A stretch of DNA of 64,000 nt, taken from contig JAHRBS010000010.1 of assembly GCA_024305745.1 (NCBI GenBank), positions 1,619,501 through 1,683,500 of the forward strand. The letters are read 5' to 3'. Source of the DNA: Polyporus tsugae. Taxonomy: Eukaryota; Basidiomycota; Agaricomycetes; Polyporales; Polyporaceae. The notes beneath the pieces were generated by a model. It made no database searches. It was not told the DNA's origin and saw nothing but the letters and a program-made list of their open reading frames with translations. Positions 46,507 through 59,324 of the stretch are shown here, in pieces; positions within the stretch are counted from its first letter, which is position 1; each line of letters begins with the position of its first letter. A program made the position numbers and the translations under genes.

Positions 46507-47503
46507 GGATGCTTCAACTATCACCGGGCAAATAATTGTTGGCCCTGCTACCGCGACTGGCGGTACCATGTCAACCACAGTAATTCACCACTATAGCATG
46601 ACCTTGCCCTTCCCGTATCCCCTACTTTCACACCCTCTGCTTCGACTTCTTGCGCATACCGCGCATCACATTGTCTCCTTTTCCGTGTATCATTCAACGA
46701 CCGCAGTCCCGTCCTGCTCTCGTCCGCTATCTCTTTCGCTCTCCCCGCGAGCATGGCCGTGGCATGCTGGTAGCCGTTGTCGCAGGATGCCTTCCCGTTC
46801 TCGCCTACGACGCCTTGTTTCTTCTGACATGCCGGTCACTCAGCCTCCGGACCCTCGGGCGCTTTGGTAGATCCGAGGCACTGCGGGGGTCGCGCGTCGT
46901 TTCTTCTCCACCTTCATTCATTCTCGCCCACCTGCCACCAACGCCATTGCCGTTACTGCTATTCCTTGTCCGCTTCACCACCGTCATGCCAAGTGGCCGC
47001 GTATCTTATCCGTACGCGCGCATCTGTATCATTAGCTTCTTCCGTTGCTCGTACCCCTGCTACTTTGCTGTGCACTACGCATTCCGCCTTTTCTCCTTGC
47101 AAAGTAGGATACCTACGTATCAGCTAGATAGCTAGACCGGTGCCGAATACCTACTAATGCCAGTGGCGCGGTTGGCCGCCATCATCAATGAACATGATGA
47201 AGTTGTGACAATCTCCAAGGTACCGCTGTGACACGGGCTGCCTTCCATTTCCATCTTACATGTCGACCACCAACTCGATTTGTGCTTCGTCCATGGTGCG
47301 TACAGTCCCACATCTTACGTGAATGAGGTCACTGTTGAGCAGATGTATTCATGCATTGGTGGCTCCGTATGCGTGCGCCGAGTATCAGGGACAGGAAACG
47401 GAGTGGTATGTCGTACACTTTGCCTATTACGACAAACTCTCATCGCGTGACCGTCTCCACAGACTGTACCACAGTGACGCAGACGAAGGAGTGGAACTGT
47501 GCC
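46507..47503. other. Convergent intergenic region
   Basis: About 1 kb between a plus and a minus gene. CT-rich open stretches (for example 46650-47135) look like untranslated sequence. No gene or element supported. Confidence 0.45.
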
Positions 47504-48546
47504 TTATGCTTTGCGTAGTTGGTGTTCGAAATGCGGTACTTGCTCGGGGCCTGTCAATGCCAGTGCCAGCCACGAGTGCTCAGTATTGCTCGCAAAACCC
47601 ATTCCATCTACGGCCCCTTCCTCCAGATTCAGGCTTACCTTGCTGCTGACGAGCACAGACGTACTGCTAAACCCTCGCTTCATCGCGCTTTTCCAGCGCT
47701 TCAAGAGGTCTCTGTGCTTCCCCACCTCCACCCCCTCCGGCGTGACGCACATCCCGGTCATGTCCACCATGACATATCCGCCCTCCAGGGTCTCCGGGTC
47801 GACTAACACGAAGCTAGACGCGTCGTCGTCCCTCGCGACGCTCTCAAGGAAGGCGGCGGTCGGGCTCTTGCACGCATGGAGGGGGTACCCGAGATCGTCG
47901 ACCCCGAAACCCGTGCCGACGAGGGGATCCACGATTGCAGTTACGGTCTTTGGCGGCTCCGACTCGCCGGCGTCCCGACACATAGGCGGCTCCTCTTGTT
48001 GTTGGATCTCGTCCTCGTCCTCGTCTTCAAACTTGCTGTCTTCCTCGACTATCGTTTCGCAGGACCTATGGAGGGGCGTGTCTAGTGAGGCTTCGATCTC
48101 GGCCCGGAGCTCCTCCGAGGTTTGCAGTGGGGTGGTCGAGCTGCCGACCATGGTCACGGTGTCGCCGTCTTCGGCTCCGGTCTTGGACTTGCCCGACACG
48201 GTGACTTCGAAGAGGGTGACGGATTTGCCGTCGGCGAACAGCTCCTCCTCGACCTCGTCCGCCCAGTCGCTGATCACCGGTTTCGGGCTCGAACTCGCAT
48301 AGGCGTCCGCTGCACCAAAGAATTGGGTAAGCACCTCGTGCTGTACCAACGCACCTTCGGCTGGACCACGATGCACTTACCGAGGTCTTCGCTTTGCCAG
48401 GACCTGTCGCCTCCGGAGTTGCTCAGGCTAAGGGAGACGAACGACTGGGAGTCCCCGTCCCAGATGAAGAACGGGTTGTCTCCGGTTATGGTCCATGAGT
48501 TTGTCGAGGGCAGTTCGATGATGGGACTGTCTCGGTATGATGGCAT
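47504..48546 (-). CDS. Hypothetical acidic protein
   Basis: Two exons, 48381-48546 and 47504-48309, with a clean 71-bp GT-AG intron; 323 residues. Begins MPSYRDSPIIELPSTNSWTI. The middle is strongly acidic (EEDSKFEDEDEDEIQQQEE), and the C-terminal part has FVLVDPETLEGGYVMVDMTG followed by a basic helix KHRDLLKRWKSAMKRG. No signal peptide or membrane span. No family recognised. Codon use and splicing look genuine. Confidence 0.7.
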
Positions 48547-49049
48547 GGCGAGTGGCAGTGGTCGTCTTAGTGCGTGTGTTGGGTAAGGAGCGTCGGGGAC
48601 TGCCCAGCAGCGGAGTGTAGTAGGATCGAAGCGCGAAGCTTGTGAGGTGCTAGTGCCTGCGTCAAGCAGAGTGGGGTTGCGCGGGTAGCGTTCCGAGGAT
48701 ACGATGGGCTGCTGGAGTCAGCCTCCGCAGAGCCCAGATGGTGGCCGAGGGGGGCTGACATCCATTCCGCCGGCCGCATACGGCAGTGTGGTTGCGTTCG
48801 GAATGTCGCCGTATCGGGCTGGGGCATTTTCAAGGGCTTGTATCGAGGCTAAGTATATGAGAGTTCTGAAATAGCTATCGGCGCGCTCCCCCGATGCCGT
48901 ACGATGTATACCCCCTCTTGTCGATTGCGCTACGCCAACGAATAACATTTGCAGGCTAGACCGCTCACGGTTGGCGGCACAGCAATAAATCAAGAAAGGT
49001 GTCTACTACAATACATGGCTACAGTGTGTTATCATTAGGAAATAAACCT
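48547..49049. other. Intergenic
   Basis: Upstream of the acidic-protein gene and downstream of the MFS gene, both minus strand. No gene supported; short open stretches only. Confidence 0.45.
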
Positions 49050-51281
49050 TCACGATTTTCGGCTGTCCGCGCGCTTCTCATCGTTTCTCCCTGGCATGTT
49101 CTCATCCGCTCCTTGCCCCCCTGACATATCATTCTTATTGCCTTCCCCTGCCTCATACCACCTTGTTCTCGTGCGCTTCTCCCGCCTCTCCAAGTACCAC
49201 ACTAGCCACGTTATGCCAAGCGTCGCGATACTCGTCCCAATCATCGCCCACATGCCCTTCGTGAACCTCGGCGCGTCCGTCGCGGGATAGAATACGAGCG
49301 GCCACCACGCATTCACGACGTTGTTCCACATGTTCATCGACGCGAGCACGACGCCCCGCGCCGCGTGGTCGTCCGCGCAGATCTGGTTCGCCCACGCGAA
49401 CGTCGTCGCCTGTCCTGCGTAGCTCGCACCTGCGAGGTACCACGCGAAGAACTTGAGCCCCGTGGGGGCGTTCCAGACGAGGAGGATGATAGAGGCTGCG
49501 ATGGTGCAGACGGACATGTACACGAGGACGGGCCACCGTGCGCGGGACTTGGTCGCGTCCGTCCAGGTGGCGCAGACGAGGGTGGACGCGATCGCGAAGG
49601 CGGTCATGCCCGACGGGTAGTTGTCTGTTGTTAGCGGGGCGTGAGCGAAAGGTTGAATAGGGTCTGAGCCAGAAGCGGGATCCCTACCAATTTGAGGGAT
49701 GCTGAAGCCCCCGATAGCCTTCATCCACTGGCCCATCAGGTTGTTCGAGCCAAAACTTTCCGTTTCGCCAGAGATCGCGAACTGGATATGGCCAGTAAAT
49801 CAGACAAGGAATGAACAAGAACGGCACTTGTGGCTCACCAGCAGGCTGCAGCCATACCATCGCCAGTTGCCTAGGAGTCGCTTAACAACACTCCAGTTCA
49901 AATGTCCATGGCTGATATCCCGCTCGTTGTCGGACTCAAGCCTCTCGCAGGAAAGGAGCCTTTCCTGCGAGGAGGTATAGTGTCAGCTGCGCGTAAATCC
50001 CGGTGCTGAAAAACGAACCTCTTCAGAAAGATAGAATGCCTGGGTGGTCGTGGGGACATCCGGAAACATGGCAAAACCATAAAGTGCGATGGGTATAGTG
50101 ATTATCCCGTCTATGATGAACCTGCGATGGACGTCAGCTTCCTCCCCCTTGTGGTGTAGACGGTGTTTACTCACAACCAACGCCATCCACTACGACCTGC
50201 GTTGCCGTTCAGATTGCTACCCGTGTCATAGATGTCAGTTACGGGCGAATATTTCCGCGGAACCTACCCACGTGTAGACTGCTGCCTGCAGAATTCCAGA
50301 GAATCTGATAAGTTGAGGTAAACTCTCCATTACATCAACTTTCAACTATGATACATTCACTCACAGTGTGCCTATCAGGCCAGAGGACGTAAATATCCCC
50401 GACCGTTTCCCCAGCTCTCCGGGTTTATACCATCTTCACGCGGCGTCAGTATGGATTGTCACCAGCTGTCTCAACGGAGATGTCACCTACGATCCCAGAA
50501 TGTAGTGGGTTCCCACAAACGTGGATGATTCCGCGATACCTTGGAAGAAACGTATGACAAATATCTAGCCAGCTCTGGGTTAGTGCATCACGTCGGATGC
50601 CCTTGTCTAAATATGCTCACTTGTTGGACGCTCGTCGCCGCGCTCGTGCTAACGGACGGAACTCGGGATGAGTCAGAGTTTGGATGAAACCAATCTTTCG
50701 ACCTCACCAGAACGTCAGCACGCCCCAGACAATTTGCATAGTTGGGAACCATATTCGAGGGGGCACAACCTGCAGCATTAGGTTATCTGTGCGGAAGATA
50801 ACAGTCACCGGCAACTCGGGCATATCGAGTCATCGCTTTACTTGGTATCATGCCCACGATATAACCACAGGTGAATAAGGTATTGATTTGCTGTAGGGTA
50901 AACGTGAGTTCCTTATCCGATGGTATGGCAGTTTCCAAAGGGAGGGTATTCTTACGTTGAACTGAGTACCATGCATGTTCAGCTCTTCTTTCATGCCCGA
51001 AACATATGCATTAGAGAGATTGCTTCGATCGAGATCTGGCACAGGATGGATGCTTCGGTGTAAGCCTTTACCCGTGGGGGCAAGCACACGGGGAACCCAC
51101 AGTTGGAGAAGTACTGTGGCTCGTGTCAGATGTGCGCCTCGAGAGGGCTGTGGAGGGCACGTACCATGAGACAGCAATACGACAAGATGAACCAGTCTAT
51201 TTTGAGGAGAAGGTTGCGCTCTACTTTAGACTCAGGAATCTCTCCCCATACGAAGTGTCGAACTTTGCGTAGAACGGCCAT
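49050..51281 (-). CDS. MFS transporter, anion:cation symporter family (allantoate/pantothenate type)
   Basis: Fourteen exons: 51165-51281, 51101-51113, 50956-51035, 50842-50890, 50708-50786, 50621-50648, 50491-50564, 50365-50433, 50272-50304, 50175-50216, 50019-50121, 49839-49964, 49688-49781, 49050-49624; 493 residues. Signature FSNYLDRSNLSNAYVSGMK near the N-terminus and RFFQGIAESSTFVGTHYILG in TM4-5 place it in the Dal5/Fen2/Liz1 group. About 12 membrane segments are expected. These carry organic anions such as allantoate, pantothenate, biotin or nicotinate with H+; the substrate cannot be assigned. The 13-nt second exon is needed to read YFSNYLDRS. Complete, with a hydrophilic C-terminal tail. 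Confidence 0.9.
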
Positions 51282-54200
51282 GGCGGATCGCCACTCGCAA
51301 GAAGTGGGAAAGAACCAAGGGCGAAGCGTCCGCGTCAGAGCACAGCGCGCGTAGCCTTGACTTGAGCGATTGGACCACCGCTGGGGGGGGAGTCACCTAG
51401 GATTTGATTGAGCGTTAACTCTGTGTCGTACGATGATTTTTTACTGGAAGGTGTGATTTCGCTATGGGGCGGTCTGCATGAGAGTCAATGAAAGCAGGTC
51501 GTGGTGTCATATGCGCAGCGGGCGGATATTGGGCGAACCCTACTCCGTAGAGCGTGGCTGGCCTCCGAGTCCCCAAATCCCGGTGGAGTAGCGCCGACTG
51601 TGGCTCGGCTGACATTCTGCCGGACTTCCCAGGGTCACATGATTGCTTCCCTGCCAGCCTCACCCGAGTCCCTCGGAGTCCGAGTCGAAGCTGTCGACGA
51701 CAAGTTCACTGTCTCGCATTCCACACTGATTTCTCTTTTCTCCGGAATCGCTGGTTCGAAAATACAATATGGCCTACGACGCTGTGGTTGGCACTTATCC
51801 AACCTCCAACCCCCAGGGTGTTTTCAACTTGTTGCAGCCGCACAGCTTTTTTGACCTTCCTGTCTAACAATTAACCATGACAAGCGCTTGGTAGGATTGG
51901 GAAACAACCACGGTGCAAATGGCCCCCAGCCAAAGTATACGTGGATCATACGCACTGGACGTCGCTCATCCCAAGTATCCGCCTGGATCTGAAGTATGAG
52001 GTATGAACTTGTTTATGGGCCCTGAACGGCCTGTGGCCACGCTTAACTGGTAGGGATGCTTCTAGTCTACAACGGGGATTTGGTGAGGCCAAGGCCGGCT
52101 ACGTTGCCCAACGGCTCTGTCGAATACAACCAAACCAGGCGTCCTCGGTGCCTACTCGGCTTCAGGTTCCTGCGCATCGCGGCACCCCGCGCAAGAAGCA
52201 TGCCTTTTGGGGCACTTCTACTTCTTCCCTCCCATGCGCCGGCGGTCCCCCATCGTCCGCCCTGGATCATGGCTCGAAGTTCGTCCAGCTGGCGGCGTAG
52301 GTTGTGCCATCCAAGCACACAGTGTCCGAATATCTTCATAGACGATCATGTCGGAGTGGGTCATATGCGGCAACTCTGAACTTGGTGGTTGAAAGACGGC
52401 GGAGATATGGAGCCAAACATACTTTCCAAGCCAGGAGATGTGCGCATGCTGGACCGCAGGTTGTACACGCTGACGACGTCGGCGGAATTGGTAAGCGAAT
52501 TGGGGTCCTCTGACCATTCTTCAGCATAGAACTTTCCCTTCCCAACACCTGGGGTACGAGACAAGGGTATGTACGAGAAGCCGAGGCTCAGTGGCACTGT
52601 ACACTCCACGAAGAGGTACGCACCGCCCAAAGACCGCTGACGGTGAAGATCCATCATCGGACTAACGTCATCGTAGGCCGAAGCTTCCGTTTATGAAATT
52701 GCCATGTCCCCGTCATGCGACTCGATCAGTCCACGCCAGTTCTACGCCCTACTTGCGCCCTACTATGGACATGCGTGACCAAGGCCTGGTAGACCATCGA
52801 ATAGTCTCATGGTCTATGCGATCGCACGGACGTCCGGAAGTCAAGTAAAACATGCTTACGGTCGCAACACAAATTCGGACAATGAATCCGTTCGGCCGCC
52901 GGGAAGGATTCGCAATCGCCGAGCGGGGAGGACCAGGGGAACCAGGGGGAACCTCGAGTGGCCGCGATCTCAGACTTCCAGTGTGTACAGGACTGATGAT
53001 GGTCACTGATCGATGGAAGATCGCTGATAGCACATTCCAGCAGTTACTTACAGAACACTGTTGACCGGGACTCGGGAGCATGTGGATTGAGCCCTACTTA
53101 GTCAGACTGATCAACATGTGCCACTCCGACGAGAACAAGTTGAAGCAAGGCATAACGATAACGCGGTGCCGCAGGTAGTAGACGCATTCCGGCAATTACA
53201 ACGGCGTCACCAGTCTCAGGGACGGTTTTGTGTGACTCGTCATGGTCAGTGGACCCGATACCATCGGCTGGAATGGATGGCTGACGAATCGGCTGACAAA
53301 ACAGCGTTGAGCAAACGTTCAACGGGGAAAAGGTGAGGCATACTTATGGTATGGACCACAGATTCATTCGTTTCGAACAGATCCGGAGGGCAGAAGTTGG
53401 GTTTTGCCGAGCGACTGTGATAGCAGCTCACCTGGGTTCTCGAGAAGCACAGAACGGGCGCGTGCGGCTCACATGATGGGATCCACGGGGCAAGCGGATT
53501 TGCATAGACGGTTTGCAATCGAACATATGGCTTATGGATGTTCGGAGCCGCATGGGGGAGCCTGTTGAGGACGTCAGTACGGCGAAGAGCAAATCGAGGA
53601 TGTACCATTGATATTTGGCATGCCCATAACCCAGACATCGAAAGACGATCAATATTTGGCTCGTTAGGGCCGACCTCAGGCCGGCTCAACGTTCAACGTT
53701 CAACCTTTGAGCGGCACGGTGTGTCATGAGCTATGGATTGAGCAGAAGGATGGAGCGCGTCCGTTCGCAGCACTTTTCGGCCGAAAGTGATCTGTCGAGG
53801 GGCTGGATTAGTGTGGCGGGGAACAACGGACAAACGAAATAGCGTGAATTGAAAGATTGAAGCTGATGGCCGCTTTGGCCGCGCAATCTGGTGTCAAGAA
53901 TTGGGCGTCGCAAGGGTGTTGTGAGACTGAGCCGGGATGGAACGGACCAAAGAGTCAGGTCTAGTCAGGTTGTTCAAGGTACTTAGCAAGCAGCTCGAGC
54001 GGCTCTGACGCCTCGGCATGCGGCGTTGCATCAGACATTAGAGTTACCATTCTTGTCCACCTCGATGGTCCGATGACGTAGGACGCGGGTCTGGATATCT
54101 CGATCGTGTTCGCACCTGCGCGGCCGCGGCGATGTCCAGCCCACAGTCTCTCCCAAACCTAGGAGGCAGGGGTATGCCAACGTGCACGGCCAAAGGTCTG

Positions 54201-54515
54201 GAGAAGATGATGGGTGCGTATGCTCAACAAAAAGATTCCGAGGGGGGGGATGGGAAACGAGGAAGCAAGGGGGGGACCTTATGTGCGATACGGTTTACTA
54301 ATCTGTATCGTGAAGGATGCGCGGCTGAGCGGAACTGCTTGGAGGTCGCTGGCCACGAACCCGAGTCCCGAACGCACTCTTGTTGCCTTACCAAACGCGT
54401 TCTCGAGCCTTCGACATCCGAATTCTGCCGCCCCCTCCGATCCCTTCATTTTCCATATAATCCACCAAACGGGTAAAATGCCTACGTTACGCCTTCCCCG
54501 TCCCGCCACGCCGCC
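51282..54515. other. 3.2-kb stretch without a supported gene
   Basis: Only short open stretches in all frames. Minus-strand pieces around 53440-53650 and 52380-52650 have somewhat protein-like composition but are broken by stops and match no family I recognise. A CGTTCAA tandem pair is at about 53687-53702. It may contain a decayed gene. No TIR or LTR ends found. Confidence 0.4.
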
Positions 54516-56682
54516 ATGCGCACACCTCGCCTCCGAGTCTGTGCCGCCGCCTTCCTCATCCCCGCTCTCGCCACGGCACTCGCCGCCGCCACAGCTCTGC
54601 CCTCTTGTTCCGACTCGCGATCACTTGATTGTGTATCCCTCTCCCAGCAATCGGAGCACCTCCTTGTAGGGCGGGACGGCGACCACGGCGGACATGGCCA
54701 CCATGCGGCTCCCTTGATCGAGCTGAACGAGACGGAGGTCGTACTGACCCACGGCACAACACCCCCTTCATATTACTGGCACGATTTCATGGAGTCATCC
54801 AAGGACGAGAAACGACATCCTGGCTTGATGGGACTGCACGCACTCTTCATGTCTCTAGCTTTCTTCGGCGCGCTGCCAATAGGTGCGTGCCGCCGTCAGC
54901 TACTTCTAATGCGCTCACAATACTGAATGCACCATCCCCGCAAGGTATCGCCCTTCGCTCCGTCAAGCACGCATGGCATGGCGTGACTACCTTTTTCTTC
55001 TACGGGTTCGTGGTGCTCGGATTATCGACGAGCGCGCTCTATCGCAAATTGACGCCAGACATGTCCGTACTTCGACCCGGCGTTCTTGGCTCGTGGGGAG
55101 TTGGCTGACGCGTGATGTCATCATCGTAGGTACGAGGGGAGCAAACACGGCTCTCAGGGGTACCTCTTCCTCTCCTGTGCCGTCCTTCTCTCCGCCTTCG
55201 ACCTCTTCGCTCTCTTTGCCCGCTTGGTGACGTATCTCCGTACGATCGTTCGCGGCGAAGACCGGTTCGCGTTCAAGGCCTTCTGGAACTATGTCGTCCT
55301 CGATCGCGACGATCATCTCTCTGGAGCGGCTGCGGAGTACACCAACCTTGTTGTCGAGGACCCAGAAGAGCTGGAAGACGCCCAATTGAAGGCAAAGGAT
55401 GCCGACGACTCTTCCGAGGCGGATCCTCTCCACGTTCGGCGCGCGCATGTCGTGGAGCCGATTCAGACGACATTCGACGATCACGAAGAGACGGCGCAGT
55501 GGGCTCAGAACGTGCGTCGCCATGCTCGCCATCCCTCTTACCCTCAATCGGCCGTTTCCGAGCGTACGCTGTTCGGCTTCCACTCGCCGCGCCGATCCAG
55601 CGACTCCTTGCACGAATCAGGACATGTCTATCCCTGGCAGGGCAAGGACAAGCGTTCACTCGTCCGATTCATTGGACGTGTCGTGTTTGCTACGACGGAG
55701 CGCACGCTTGTCTTCGCGGGCTTCTTGCAAGTCGTGACCGGAGTCGTCATCTACACTGGAGGATGTCGTGGCAATTGGGGGAACGGCTGCCTCGCACACC
55801 TTATCAGTACGTATCGAAGTCGTTTCATGCCTACCGACATCATTTTGACTGTTGTGTCGTTTCCCAGAGGGTGGCATTTTCTGGTGCTATGGCCTCGCAA
55901 CCTTCGCGCGCTTCTTGGGTGCGTTTTCCGACCTCGGCTGGGCTTGGAACCGTGCGCCCAAGCATCATGGCAGATATCCCACTGCTGAGTTTGTCGAGTC
56001 TCTCGTCATCTTCGCCTACGGTATCACCAATACCTGGATGGAGCGCTTCGGGGCGCACCCGGGCGATCCCTACACCACCAAGCAGATTCAGCATATTTCC
56101 ATCGCCGTCATGTTCTGGTTCGCTGGCCTCGTGGGTTTGGGCATCGAGTCGGGGCGAATTCGGCGTTGGCTCGCGGCTGGTGCGACCGCTGCAGTTCCTG
56201 TCGAGAAACGTTCGCAGGAGGCTGTCGCGGAGCCACCGCAGTACATCGCAAGTTTCAATCCGTTCCCCGCTCTGTGCATCGGCGTCACAGGCGCCGCCAT
56301 GAGCGCACACTTCCAGACCTACCTCTTCCAAGTCCAGATCCACGTGCTATGGGGTTACCTGCTCTCCGGATTCGGTGCCATGCGTTGCCTCACGTACTTC
56401 TTCCTCTGGCTCGGCCCTCCGCGGTCTATCCTTCCATCCCGCCCCCCCACGGAGGCGATCGCATCGTTCATGCTCGCGTGCGGTGGTCTGGAGTTCATGT
56501 TCTCCACGGAAGAGGTTACGATCGCCGCGATGCGCCAGGGTCACGACGATGTCATGATGTTCCTCAACGTCGGCGTCGCGATCACCTGCCTCGCGTTCTG
56601 CTGGACACTGTGCATGGTCGCATTCAAAGGCTGGCTCAAGAGCCACACGCAAGGAGCTATGAAGTTCCACAGTTCAGCATAA
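54516..56682 (+). CDS. YTP1-like membrane protein (DUF2427 plus Ytp1 C-terminal domain)
   Basis: Four exons: 54516-54882, 54945-55062, 55130-55806, 55868-56682; 658 residues. A signal peptide (MRTPRLRVCAAAFLIPALATA) favours this start over an open upstream frame at 54478. His-rich stretch GDHGGHGHHAAP, then an N-terminal membrane block (HPGLMGLHALFMSLAFFGALP, DUF2427-like), a charged loop (about 200-300), and a C-terminal multi-span block (GGIFWCYGLATFARFLGAF, YPTAEFVESLVIFAYGITNT, EFMFSTEEVTIAAMRQGHDD). Family members resemble mitochondrial electron-transport proteins in sequence, but their function is unknown. Complete. Confidence 0.85.
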
Positions 56683-57606
56683 ACTCCCTCGGTCGCACCT
56701 TCAAGTTCGCTAGCTCTGGGGCGTCTACCTCGGGCATCGTTTCGGGCATGTTTGCGGCTCGCCTGATATCTGCACTCACACGCTATCACTGCTTTCGACG
56801 AGTTCAACACATACCCTAATACAAGCCTCTCGAACCCTCTCGTCTGGATTTGCACGCAGGGCACCCACCCTCCACCCCTCCGACCTCGCAGATGGTTGCA
56901 TTTTCCGTCTATGGTGTCGCAATGCTTCTACACTGGAAGCATCGCGGCCGTACCCTTGATCACCATGACTCCCGCTAACTCACACTTACGCCTCTCTATA
57001 TGTAGCCTTCATCGAAACTCCTCGCCTGCCCCTAGCACTTCCTGTCGCCCGTGTATAATTTGTGGGGCGATTGGGGTTGGTTCCCTTACTTTATTACTTA
57101 CTGCCATTTGATGCCTTGTTAACGACTCCCCTCGACGACGTTTTGTGTAATGAAAGTGGTGCGATACTCCTCCGTAACAATTGTACGATGGTTTGGAATG
57201 CTAGCATCGTCGGGGTTCGGAAAGGTGAGCGAGTCAAGTCAAGCAATTTTAGTAAGTTGGTTGGGTCGGCCATTGATTGAGTACTACAGTAGCACCAGTC
57301 AGCGGCAAGTCGACGAAGCTTACTTACGCGGCAACAGCGCGGGAACATTATTGATGTCGCCACTTCGCGTCAGATCAAAGCAAGTCTTCGTACGCGGTAC
57401 TTACACCTGCCTCGCCGCACCCATCGGTCACCCGTGTCCGGCGGAAGCGTGTCACTGTAAGTATGGCGTTGTGCCACACAATCGGCACCCGGGCTGACGA
57501 TCTTGTTCGGTCCCGTGTAGATCCGCTTATCTCGTATACCCAGGCGGGTTTAGAAACATCGACGGTCAACGGCCTCCGCAAGACTCAGCTCGCAGCTATC
57601 CCATAG
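56683..57606. other. Intergenic, YTP1-like to ChaC
   Basis: 924 bp. 3' region of the YTP1-like gene and promoter of the ChaC-like gene. No gene or repeat recognised. Confidence 0.45.
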
Positions 57607-58922
57607 ATGTCGGACGAACGGCGACCCTACATTGTGTTCGGGTATGGCTCTCTCATCTTCAAGGTCGGTGGGTCCGATGTAGAGCTCGTTGGTCGCTATA
57701 CTGATCGATCGGGTCTTAGCCTCCTCCGCACGTCGTCAAGGAATGTATGTTCGGAATCGGATAACCGTTTGTATACTGGTAAACCGAATTGATCATGACG
57801 GTGTTTCCTACAGCTCCAGGTTACCTGAAGGGATATGTCCGCCGGTTCGCGCAGAAGTCGCACGACCATAGAGGGACCCCCGAGGTTTGCAGCATCTGAA
57901 GACGCATTCGCCTCGGATGGGTGCGCGAGGAATTGACGACTTTGTGCTTTCGTTGCAGAACCCCGGAAGAGTCGTCACCTTGATCCACAAGGAAGATTGG
58001 GACAAATTCTCTGGTTCGGTATGTGAAAAGCCAGTCAACGAATGGCCCTCGTTGCTCATTTCGTGGTGCTTGTAGGATTCTTTCCCTCATGAAGATGTTG
58101 TTTGGGGTTCGTCTTCTGCAATTAACGACGTATTGCGGTATCCAAGGATACTGAAATATATGACAGGTATCGCATATACCATAGACCCGGCATACGAGAC
58201 GGAAGTCCGAGACTACCTAGGTAGGTAAGGGAGAGTGGTCAAGACCAGCGGATGCTGACAAGATGACAATAGACTACCGAGAGAAGGTATTTATTTCTCG
58301 GCTAAAATCTCGTCGACGGACTCATTGTGTGCAGGATGGTTATACGCTAGAAGAAGTCGATATATACGGACTCGTTGACGGACAAGAGCATATCATTCTG
58401 CCCAAGGTTGGTCTTTTGTCCATCACGGGCATGATGCTTCAGCATATTGCTGACTTGACTATTGCAGACATTCGTTAGTAATTTGGTTTGGTGTCATCCT
58501 TACGCAGCTGAACCACAACCCGCCCAGTGCTATGTTGGCCGACCTGACAACCCTTCATTCCGTGTGCACCCGTCTCGCGTCGCAGAAATCACGGATGGGG
58601 ACTGATACATGCGCAGTGGGTTCTGAACCGATAGACGAACTTGCTGAGCGCATAAGGCACTCATTCGGACCCTCAGGACCAAACAAGGTATGTAGTTCAG
58701 CCTCGATTGCGGTCTGATAGAGTTAATTTTTCATAACTATCAGGAATATCTCTATCAACTGGCCGAGTCTGTGCGACGTCTTGCACCTGAATCGTATGAC
58801 TCTCACCTGTTTGCGCTGGAGGTGCGTAACACTGCCTCCGAAAGTTTTATTTCTGAGCCGAGCTCCCTCAGACGAGATGTCGAGAGCTAGATCAGGAGGC
58901 ACGGTTGGGGTCTTGGAAGTAA
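57607..58922 (+). CDS. ChaC-type gamma-glutamylcyclotransferase
   Basis: Twelve exons: 57607-57663, 57720-57744, 57814-57884, 57959-58018, 58076-58106, 58167-58220, 58273-58286, 58335-58406, 58528-58561, 58617-58687, 58744-58821, 58872-58922; 205 residues. Motifs in order: VFGYGSLIFKPPPHVV (substrate loop), GYLKGYVRRFAQKSHDHRGT, NPGRVVTLI, DVVWGIAYTI, GYTLEEVDIYG (the likely catalytic Glu), YVGRPDNPSFLG, ELAERI, GPSGPNKEYLYQL. Such enzymes cleave glutathione to 5-oxoproline and Cys-Gly in the cytosol. The 14-nt exon 7 is well supported by frame. The 121-bp intron 8 is twice the usual length and may hide a 6-nt exon (ACATTC between AG and GT at about 58470). Confidence 0.88.
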
Positions 58923-59324
58923 TAGGATTTACTACTATTCATGAACTGTAGCCGGCTCTGGCGTTCGCCGCACAGGCTCCGAGTCGGTGATTGAAGGCAA
59001 TACGACACTTGTATAACATATTCCGCTGTTTCTACGTGCCTGTGGATCAACATCCGGATGTTGGTAGGTCTCTCGGAAATTTAGATCTGAGAAGCTGTCG
59101 CAGTCGACAATAGTACGTTCAAAACCACAGCCGCGCGGGGCGCGGCGCTTAATGGGTGTGGCTGAGAACGCTCAAGATCGTATTCAAGTCCGAAGTCGCC
59201 TCTGAAGTCGACCGTCTCGCTCTCCCTTGCGTTCCCCCCAACCCCCTACGTCTCCTTGACCTTGACTGCTAGTGCACGGACTTGAAACTCGTCCTACTAT
59301 CTGGGATTTCCGAGAGGATTGAGG
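58923..59324. other. Intergenic, ChaC to SEC10
   Basis: 402 bp, with CT-rich tracts (59215-59260) typical of a fungal promoter/5' leader. No small gene seen; an extra upstream SEC10 exon cannot be excluded. Confidence 0.45.

Noticed and set aside
46650..47135. 161-codon plus-strand frame after the Ser/Thr-rich gene
   Set aside because: Composition is that of CT-rich untranslated sequence; no splice-consistent continuation or family.
52749..53081. Possible P450 N-terminus (EVPPGSPGPP) on the minus strand
   Set aside because: No P450 motifs follow in any frame; the Pro/Gly match alone is too weak.
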